From Alopecurus myosuroides (taxonomy: Eukaryota; Streptophyta; Magnoliopsida; Poales; Poaceae), in NCBI GenBank assembly GCA_028641055.1, contig CM054058.1:241848187-241912186 (forward strand): a stretch of 64,000 nucleotides of DNA, in the 5' to 3' direction. The position numbers were made by a program, and so were the translations under genes. Position 1 is the stretch's first letter. Each line of letters opens with the position of its first letter. Positions 56,568 through 64,000 of this stretch are shown piece by piece. A model generated the notes under the pieces. That model was given only the letters and a program-made list of their open reading frames with translations, was not told the origin of the DNA and did no database searches.

Positions 56568-57700
56568 GTCGGCAAAATGAACTCGAGACGACTACAATAG
56601 AAAGCTCAAGGGTGACACAGGAAACTCACCCGGGGAGGCAGCCGGTCGCGGGAGTATGGCACCCATTCCCAAGACCAGCCGGAGATGGCCTTCTCCTTCA
56701 TGATCAGCCAGAGCCAGTCGTTTAGGCTCTCCTTCTTGAGGACACGACCGACAGTCAGGCTAGGTCAAACCGGCCGGAGTAATGGCACAACTTGTGCGAC
56801 CTCGCTTGGAGCGGCCACACCTGGCGCGCCAACCAGCTGAGCGTGAGGTCACGCCCAGTCATGCCCTTGCCCGTTAGCGCCGTCAGCCGGGTGCACATCT
56901 TGGCGAGGTCGTTGATGTCCTCCCCAATCTTCACCTCCCCCAGCTCTCTGACGGCGATCCGGACACGTACTGGAAGAGGTTGATGCGGTTAGCCGGCGCT
57001 TCACCGTCCTCACACGCCGCGTTGCGGACGTACAAGAATGACCGCTACCAGTCATTGGCGCTCTCCAGCATCACGAACTCCGGCATGTCATTGCCGAAGC
57101 GCTTGTAGACGATGGCGCCGCTGTAGGGAACTTGCCGGACCCAGAAGTAGAATTGCCGGCTCGAGAGGGCCGCGTTTGGCCTCACCCCTAGGTAGGACTC
57201 AAAGCCGGCTGCGAATGCCGAGAGCTGTGAACTGGAGTTTACTCCCAGATGGTGCGGCTCGAGGCCGTACTCATCCAGGAGCTCGCGAATGAATGGGCTC
57301 ACAGGCAGCGCCAGCCCGCGGTCCAAGTCCTCGGATAACAAAACGAACTCCCCTTGGTGGGGCATTGGCTCCAACTCCCTGCCGGCTGCGCACGCCTCGA
57401 CATTGTCGGGCCTCCCAAGATAGCCCTCCCCCGCGAGGCGAACGAGGTTAGCGGAAGTGGCGGTGGATCCCCGTCATGTTCCCTCAGAACGGTGCGCCAT
57501 CTCTGTGGCTTCGGCAGGCGGGGTGTCGTGCGTGTCCGCGAAGAAGGGCGACGGGGTCTTGGATACGCGACCACCTATGGCGATGAAGGGCGAGCGCACA
57601 AGACCAGCGGCGGCGGTGGGCGAGTGCAGAAGATGAAAGGCAAGCAGACGGGGAGATGGGAGTAGAGTGCGGAACCTCCCCACCAAAGGGCCGTTCCCCC

Positions 57701-57707
57701 TTTTATA
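57701..57707 (-). promoter_or_regulatory. TATA box of the Tat3 antisense gene
   Basis: Minus strand TATAAAA in CTGCTATAAAAGGGGG, about 200 bases upstream of the ATG at 57500. The spacing is like that in Tat1. Confidence 0.65.
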
Positions 57708-57811
57708 GCAGGGAACCCCCGCTAGACCTCCCTCCACTAAAAACTGCCACATTGCGGGCCGCGAAAATTCTGGAAATCGCCGTGACGTGGGCTACAAAGG
57801 ATCCGGTAACT

Positions 57812-58894
57812 TCCACTGTTTTCACATTCCTTCTACTGTTTTCATATTGTTCTCATATTGTTTTCCACACCATACATTTAACCTCTTTGTTATCAGCAAA
57901 ACCGGTGAGATTGACAACCTCACTGCTTCGTTGGGGCAAAGTGAATTGTTTGTGTTGTGTAGGTTCCACGTTGCTGTTGAACCGGTGGTGCGCCCTGGCA
58001 TCTCAGCTGCAACAACCTTCCTCCTACTGGTCAATTCAACCTTGGTTTCTTTACTGAGGGAAACTTACTGTTGTGCTCATCAAACCTTCCTCTTGGGGTT
58101 TCCCAACGAGTGCAAGTCATGCACCATCAAAGCATTTTCTGGTGCCGTTGCCGAGGAGGAAGAAAATTTCTCCAAGGGGAGTATCTCACTTCCAATCTCT
58201 TTACTTTGTTTAAGTTTTGCTTAGTTTACTTTATTTTGTCTTGTTTGCTTCTCTTTATCAAAAACACAAAAAAATAGTCCTTATTTTAGCTGTATTTTTT
58301 ATCCTGTATTTAGTCTTGCTAAAATGACTACTCCTGAGAACACTAAGTTGTGTGACTTTACTAGCACCAACAACAAAGATTTCATTAGCACACCTATTGC
58401 TCCACCAGCTCCTACTGCTGATTTTTATGAGATAAAGCCTTCCTTGTTAAACTTTTTTATGAGAGAGCAATTTTCTGGTGTTAGCACTGATGATGTTACT
58501 GCCCATCTTAATAATTTTGTTGAACTATGTGAGATGCAAAAATATAAAGATGTAGATGGAGATATTATTAAACTGAAATTGTTTCCTTTCTCTTTGAGAG
58601 GAAGAGCTAAAGAATGATTGCTATCTTTGCCTAGAAATAGTATTGATTCTTGGACTAAGTGTAAATATGTTTTCATTGGAAAATATTATCCTCCTGCTAA
58701 GATTATATCTTTAAGAAGTAGCATTATGAATTTTAAGCAACTTGATAACGAGCATGTTGCTAAAGCTTGGGAAAGAATGAAATCTTTAGTAAAGAATTGT
58801 CCCACTCATGGACTGACTACTTGAATGATCATCCAAACCTTTTATGCAGGTCTGAATTTTTCTTCAAGAAATCTTCTGAATTCAGCTGCTGGAG
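57812..58894 (+). mobile_element. Athila-type element fragment: truncated 5' LTR, primer site and gag start
   Basis: The LTR begins abruptly within the family sequence at about 57812 (ACTTCCACTGTTTTCAC) and ends GCACCATCA at 58129. A primer site follows at 58140-58157 (TGGTGCCGTTGCCGAGGA, two mismatches to the tRNA-Asp complement). The rest is gag, cut at 58894 by the Tekay-type LTR. Confidence 0.8.
58324..58894 (+). pseudogene. gag: Athila gag N-terminal part
   Basis: Starts ATG ACT ACT at 58324. It contains NFFMREQFSGVSTDDVTAHL and LKLFPFSLRGRAKE, typical of Athila Gag. A TGA at 58615 replaces the tryptophan normally found after RAKE. LLSLPRNSIDSWTKCKYVFI continues until another stop near 58822, and the readable sequence ends in IIQTFYAGLNFSSRNLLNSA at the Tekay insertion. 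The capsid protein cannot be made from this copy. Confidence 0.8.
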
Positions 58895-61863
58895 TGTAGA
58901 GGCCCCAAACCGGATGGTCCAGAACCCCTCATAGGCATATATTCACGATCCCAGGAATTCAGTCGTGAACAACATACGAAGTTGGTACACAGATACATTA
59001 TCCATTACACGAATAATAGAGTCTTACAAGCAATGGTCACATGACCAAGTCTTAACAACTGCCACGCAAGACAGGCAAATGTCTCACAAACACACATCGG
59101 AAACTTAGCAAACATATAACATAGATAGACCATGTCACGCCTTCACCAACAGACTGCTGACCGGGAGCCGGGCCTAATTCGCATAGTCGTCAAAAAAGTA
59201 CTCCTCCTCATACTCCTCCTCATTCGGCGGTTCCTCAAAGTCTGACCAACTAAATAGCCAGGGACAAAACCAATATGAGTACATTTGAATGTACTCTGCA
59301 AGACATCCTTTAAAAACTTACAAATGCAAGTATGCTTGTATGGTGGATAGGTAGGCTATAAATAGGGTTCACTACCCATGGTGTATGTAAGATAACATCA
59401 TGGTTGCTTAAAACATCTCTATATCTTTGTTGAAGAAGATACTTCAAAATAAAATATTATAGTTTTCTTTCTCTTGTATATATCACATGTACAAGAGGTT
59501 TTATAAAACTTGTTTTATAAAAGAAAGTTTTACTTTGCAAAACTTCTTGTAATCAACTCCAGCTTCCTTCATCGGTACCTCCACGGGACAAGTCTTTTCT
59601 TTCAAAAACAACCTTTTTGAAAACTGACACAATGCTAGCTACATGGCCATTCAACTGCCCATATCCGAGGTCTTGGCTATTCAGAATAGTTTTACTCTGC
59701 AGAGGTGTACACAATCCACAAGATCCAATTACCTGCCATGAACCACCCATGGATCGACACAGCGATATGCAAGCATCAGTTAAATGGTCCTAACTGTCCA
59801 CTCTGATCAAGCTAGTATATGCTTAGCCCTTCAGTTGGGTGTAATCTCCCCGTCACCAGGTCCCACCCCTCCACGGCAGGAGACCCAACTGTCGCAACCG
59901 GAGGAGAAATTAATCCCACAATTTGCATGTCTCGTTTCTCCCTCCTGGCGACAGTTCAGTTCAAGAAATAGTCCTCTCTATAGCATTTTGGGATAGAACA
60001 CACACTAACAAGAACAAGCATCTAGGTAGGCCTCGTACCCATGTTGAGGTAGAGTGGCAGTACTTCTTGGTTGTCCAGCGAAGACTAGGTTATGTGTCTT
60101 TTATAAACCATTTTGAAAACAATCCTCTTTTTACCTCCCTCGATGAACAAGGTCCCGCCTTTCCACCGTGGACTTTTCATAAGAACGTTGGTTTGCAAAA
60201 GCACATTTATAAAGTGTCCATTTAGGGACTCAAGATTATTATCTTTGGTTGTATTTATATACCATATGGTGGCTAAAGGATTGGTAACACCAAGTTGACT
60301 AATGGCAATGTGATAGATACCTATATAGTATTAGTTCTAATAATAGCCACTCAAAAATAGTTTTGGTAATCAAGTTTTTTTGTAAAACTTCAGAAGTAAG
60401 ACATGCATGATAGATAATGATGAGTAATATAACAGAAAGCTTTAGGATGGCTTGCCTTGGTTGGTGTTAGGGTCTTGCTCGTGGTATCAACAGGAGTGAT
60501 AGTAATATCCTCCGGCACCAACTACCTCTTCCTCGTTTTCTATCGTCGCAAAATAAAATAAGGACACACAATCAGAACCAAACTAAGAAAACAATGGTAC
60601 TAAGTCAAACATACAGCAAGAAATGCATAAAACAAAGTAACACTAAAGTTTGCAAAACAACACTCCACATGTACACACAAAAATAACAATAATTAATACT
60701 ACTACTACTATGGTTGAGAAAATGTTATTTATCACCAAAATTAAATGGAACCAGTGGGTGTCCCGCTAGGTTTCCATGCCATTTAAGAGGTCCAATGCCT
60801 CCGGTTCAACTTGTGGAAAACAATTTTTTCACCAAACAAAAATACACTTATTCATACTAGTGAAAATAACAACACTATTAATAGAAAACAAGAAATGCTA
60901 CTCATGCTTCTCTATGGACTTAAGTATAAACTAACAGAGGTGAAAACATAATATAACAGTACCAAAATGGTACTGGACTCAACAAAACAATACTAAGAAC
61001 TTAGGTAATAAATCTATCTATACTTTGCTCACAAAATTTAAAATAAAGACTAGAAAAACAATACTAGACATATCCTATTTCCATTTGTTTTCCAATCATG
61101 CACACACTTTCTAACATACTAGTACTGTGAGTAAACAATTTCTTAACAGCAAGCAAATCATCTAAACATGCTAGAAAACAATATTTCAACTAGCAAGCAA
61201 TTATTCCAAAGTAAATAAACAAAATCTATTTCTAAGAGAGAAGGTGTTGTATCTCAATATACATGCCAAAAATAATCTAGAGCTCTAAAAATTACACAAA
61301 GCTAGGATAACATAGATCTATGCATACACAAACAGATCCAATTGGATTCACATCAAAAAGTATTTTTAAACTCCTTCTAAAAATCCTAGAATATGCTAAT
61401 GGACAAATACCAAAATGGATGGAATTTCCAAATGGTAGCTCCCCTTTATGTGAGGTCAAGACCTAATGATAGATCTACTCATTAGATACTCACATAATTT
61501 TAGTTTGATCAATTTGAACACACATACAAAAAGTTATGCACTTTTTACTCTAACAGACAGTGTGTACCAAAACAAATGCTACACGCAAAATAATGTTCCG
61601 AAACTAGATCTACAAGTTGCATCTGTTTAAGAAAATGTAGATATACTGTTAGGAATTTTGGTGGATTTTATTCTCAAGTCTTATATTTTTCACAGGATTA
61701 AAGTGAAACAGTAGTTTCTGGCATTTTCTAAAAAGAAAAACAAACGCACTGGCGGGCTGGGGTTCTTCTCTGCGCGTGGCCTGTTAGCCGAAAGTGGCCC
61801 AGCTCGCTTGCGCGAGCGCGCGAACGCGCGTACCGGTTTGCGGTTTAAACATGGTCGTTGATC

Positions 61864-61952
61864 GTGAGATGCTCGATTAGCTCACCTAGGGGACACGTGA
61901 GATGGAGAAGCAACCGGTGAGATGCTCGATTAGCTCACCTAGGGGACACGTG
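61864..61952. repeat. 36-bp direct duplication in the Tekay LTR
   Basis: GTGAGATGCTCGATTAGCTC continuing through ACCTAGGGGACACGTG occurs identically at 61864-61899 and 61917-61952, separated by 17 bases. Confidence 0.95.
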
Positions 61953-62326
61953 GGGCAGTGGTAAGAAGTCGGTGAGGTCGCACGAGGTTGATGCGGTGCA
62001 GGGGAGTGGTCGTAGGGAGTCGGGCAGCTCCAAACGGCGGCGCACGGCTGCGGGTCCGCGATGGCTCCGGCGAGTCCCACGGGTTCCCTGCAAACGAACG
62101 GCCACAACGATGGGTCAGGGATGTTCTACGGAGGGAGGCGAGTTCAACGGAGGTGGAAATGAGGGGTGGGGTGGCGCGAGGCATGCTCCACCTCTGTCTC
62201 TCCTCCACGGTGGCCGGGTGCAAAATCGAGCTCGCTGAGCTCGATGAGGGTACGGGGCGTGCATGGTCTGCGTTAGGGGGGTGGAGTGGGGTGGTGTGAA
62301 CTTGGTGGCGCAGTGAGGGCGTGCAT

Positions 62327-62342
62327 GTGGCTTTATAGCCAC
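62327..62342 (-). promoter_or_regulatory. Probable Tekay LTR TATA box within a palindrome
   Basis: GTGGCT-TTAT-AGCCAC is a perfect inverted repeat around a minus-strand TATAAAGC (62337-62330), about 1.19 kb from the LTR start and inside the GC-rich block. This would make U3 about 1.2 kb and leave a leader of more than 3 kb. Confidence 0.5.
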
Positions 62343-63437
62343 GGTTCCATGGTCATGCGCACGGGGGCGTTCTCGGGGTGGCAGTGGCGAGCTCAGGGCC
62401 GCGCTCTGAGCGCCAATGTCGCGCCTCTTGGCTCTTGGGCGTGTCTAGGGGGCGTGTGCACGTGTGGTCAAGTCCAGGGCATCGAGGGTGAGGTGAAAAC
62501 GGCATGGGCGCGGTGACAGTGCGTGAACATAGTGGCACCTCTGTCAGTCAGCCATGCCGCTCCCCTCCCTTCTCTGCCCTGTTCCCACTCCTCCTCTCCT
62601 CTTTGGTCAACCAAGGAAGAACCCAAAGCTAGCTATTCGTTGAGGGATGTCAGGGCTTCTAGAAGAACCAAGTGGCTATGCCTAATCCGCTCTAAATCAA
62701 AATTAATGAGCAATCAAAGTAGTGTCAACTTCACTGATTCAGAAAATTAAGAAATTAAGAAAAATGACTTTGTCATTTTGGCTAAGTGTCAAAAAGACAT
62801 AAAATCAACCAAATGTCCTCTTTGTTTTCTAGGTCTAAAATTTTCCAAAATTTGTTTTCGAAGTATGTGGTTGTTAAACATGATGTGTACTTTCATAACC
62901 ATCCATTGAAAACAAATTTGAAATCTTGGAAGGCACTGAAAACAAGGTGGGAAAACAGCTACTTTCTGTTTTTCTCTGTTTTTCAAAAATTCTCTTTTTC
63001 GGTCTTATTTTTCTTCCACAAAAACCATCAAGAATTTGACTGTTTTCTCACTCCAATTTTCAAACCAATCTTACATATTTGTAGTCCATATACGAGAGAA
63101 CACATTCATGCCAAGAAAACATAAAATGTGATTCCCTATCATATAGATAACATGTGCTAAATAGTGCTACTTGGCTAGTTTTTCAGAAACAAGTTTATAT
63201 AGAAAACTCAAAGGAAAACATCCAAATATTCTTTTACCATTTTGTTTTCTTGATTCAAACAAAGCAAAATATTATTGTTGGTTTTAAAACAACATGGTTA
63301 CCAAAACTTTGGATAAAAATTATTCAAATCCTCATATAGAAAACATCACAAAAACAATAAGGAAAATTTATAATTGATTTTAAACAAGGGCTTGCTTGCA
63401 TTGCATAGATACTCATGGTCTCTTACATAATGTTGGA

Positions 63438-64000
63438 TTACACAAGTGTATTAAAAAGTTTTTGTTGTCTCACAAAAATAGCTTCTCTCACTTTGTTACA
63501 TGTGATCAAAAATCTGGGGTGTGACAAATCTCCCCCCCTCCTTAAAAGAATCTCGCCCCGAGATTCACGGGTCTGGTCCTTAAGGAAACCAGGGAACTCC
63601 TTCCTGATATAATCTTCACGCTCCCAGGTTGATTCCTCCTCTGAATGATACGTCCACTGAATCTTAAGGAACTTGAAAGCATTTCTCCTGGTAGCACGAA
63701 CATTCTCCTCAAGTATACGTAGGGGTCGATCACGGTAGGTCAAGTCATCATTTATGTCAATTGTCTTGAATTCCACGTCTTGGTAAGTCATATTCTTCTC
63801 AGGTACATGAAGACACTTCCGGAGCAATGACACATGAAAAACATTGTGAAAGGCTGACAACTCTTTTGGCAGTTCTAGCTGGTAAGATACCTCTCCACGA
63901 CGGGCTAGTATCTTAAATGGGCCAATATATCGGAGTGCAAGCTTCCCTTTGACATGGAAACGTTGCATCCCTTTGAGCGGCGTAACACGCAGATACACCA
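63438..64000 (-). CDS. pol: Tekay/Del-type integrase C-terminus with chromodomain (partial)
   Basis: The open frame continues beyond the window. It holds the integrase C-terminal GPF module (LALRYIGPFKILARRGEVSY, then FHNVFHVSLLRKC) and a chromodomain-like end (RPLRILEENVRATRRNAFKF, IQWTYHSEEESTWERED). Such chromodomains direct integration to heterochromatin in the Tekay/Del lineage. The frame runs through the polypurine tract (63545-63527, AAGGAGGGGGGGAGATT) into the LTR before stopping at 63438, so the last residues are encoded by LTR sequence. No stop or frameshift is visible in this part. Confidence 0.85.
   Translation of the reverse strand, partial: VYLRVTPLKGMQRFHVKGKLALRYIGPFKILARRGEVSYQLELPKELSAFHNVFHVSLLRKCLHVPEKNMTYQDVEFKTIDINDDLTYRDRPLRILEENVRATRRNAFKFLKIQWTYHSEEESTWEREDYIRKEFPGFLKDQTRESRGEILLRRGGDLSHPRFLITCNKVREAIFVRQQKLFNTLV

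Larger units (their letters stand above)
48690..57500 (-). pseudogene. Tat3 antisense gene, broken by two insertions
   Basis: Exon 1 is at 57500-56630, with an ATG at 57500, a TGA nine codons later, more stops after SANDW, and a donor CGG/GTGAGT at 56629. It holds the PF04195-like block DRGLALPVSPFIRELLDEYG and SYLGVRPNAALSSRQFYFW. The segment 54994-54526 has VIVIVDSDEP and a KKKKKRPVVPHYVEG end at a GTAAGT donor. Exon 4 starts at about 54420, is split by the Athila-type element, resumes at 50520 and ends near 49943 (LEEAFVLAQAAGQVACG). Short exons follow (about 49868-49803 and others), and a C-terminal part runs to about 48690 (FIDFDIFMPDC). The solo LTR lies in intron 1. The gene is clearly homologous in layout to Tat1 and Tat2 but not functional. 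Minor exon limits are uncertain. Confidence 0.65.
35325..57811 (+). mobile_element. Tat3: 3' half of an old Tat element, host of later insertions
   Basis: Plus-strand integrase (35325-36602) is followed by a 3' region (36603-36959, 47577-50520, 54373-54994, 56568-57811) that carries a broken antisense gene. It is interrupted by Tat2, a deleted Athila-type element and a solo LTR. Joining across each perfect 5-bp target duplication restores colinearity. The left half ends at the Sirevirus LTR, and the right end is cut at about 57811 by a truncated Athila LTR. Its own LTRs are not seen. Confidence 0.8.
58895..63526 (-). repeat. Tekay/Del-type 3' LTR, about 4.63 kb
   Basis: On the minus strand it starts TGTCACACCCCAG at 63526, directly after a polypurine tract, and ends GGGGCCTCTACA at 58895 inside Athila gag. 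I found no internal boundary that would show a nested insertion. Most of it is AT-rich, with a GC-rich block at 61740-62640 that includes a TATA-like box. Small open frames in the GC block have no recognised domain. A perfect inverted repeat GAGTACATT-TG-AATGTACTC lies at 59277-59296. The partner LTR is beyond the window. Confidence 0.75.

Noticed and set aside
61972..62516. GC-rich overlapping open frames on both strands, suggesting a small host gene
   Set aside because: They lie within the Tekay-type LTR, have no recognisable domain, and are explained by high GC and few stops. A TATA-like LTR promoter is the better reading.
1..64000. CRISPR arrays, bacterial operons, plasmid or phage genes
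   Set aside because: Nothing of the kind is present. All recognisable coding sequence belongs to plant LTR retrotransposons, and tandem repeats lack regular repeat-spacer structure.

Overview
The window looks like repeat-rich, intergenic heterochromatin from a large grass genome, most likely Pooideae. The evidence is the families present: Tat-lineage Ty3/gypsy elements with a second RNase H, Athila-type LTRs with a tRNA-Asp-like primer site, a Sirevirus (Ty1/copia) with an env-like ORF and GGTAGTACC-rich LTR, and a Tekay/Del-type chromovirus. I found no convincing ordinary host gene, functional tRNA or rRNA gene. The species cannot be fixed from the sequence alone.

Layout, left to right. 1-3216 is a long LTR (minus strand) inserted into the reverse transcriptase of a decayed minus-strand Tat element ('Tat0', 3217-7708, 5' LTR 7222-7708). 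7709-10406 is the 3' end and 3' LTR of an Athila-type element, which interrupts the gag of a decayed Sirevirus (10407-35324). A young Tat element ('Tat1', 15656-31562, 843-bp LTRs) sits in the intron of the Sirevirus env-like gene. A rearrangement has placed a second copy of the Sirevirus 3' region (16499-18927) directly after the left Tat1 LTR and removed the Tat1 primer site and gag start. The Sirevirus itself lies in an older plus-strand Tat element ('Tat3', remnants from 35325 to 57811). Tat3 is further split by a very young minus-strand Tat element ('Tat2', 36960-47576, target duplication TGACC), a deleted Athila-type element (50521-54372, target duplication ATCCT) and a solo LTR (54995-56567, target duplication GTCGG). 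The right end is an Athila fragment (57812-58894) cut by a Tekay-type element with an unusually long LTR (58895-63526), whose integrase and chromodomain run off the window.

Most interesting system: Tat1, Tat2 and Tat3 each carry a complete-looking antisense gene between pol and the 3' LTR. Each has its own TATA box, and the first coding exon resembles the family named 'putative gypsy type transposon' (PF04195). In Tat2 a model with one 5'-UTR intron and five coding introns, all GT-AG, keeps one open frame of about 901 codons (38552-41755). In Tat1 an eight-exon model (30028 down to 24453) keeps frame apart from one apparent single-base deletion. The first five intron phases are the same in both (0,1,2,0,1). 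The element therefore resembles a two-gene unit: sense gag-pol from the LTR and a spliced antisense gene from an internal promoter, converging tail to tail. Tat2 also lacks almost all of gag although its LTRs differ at only about 2 of 478 positions, which suggests recent mobilisation with Gag supplied in trans.
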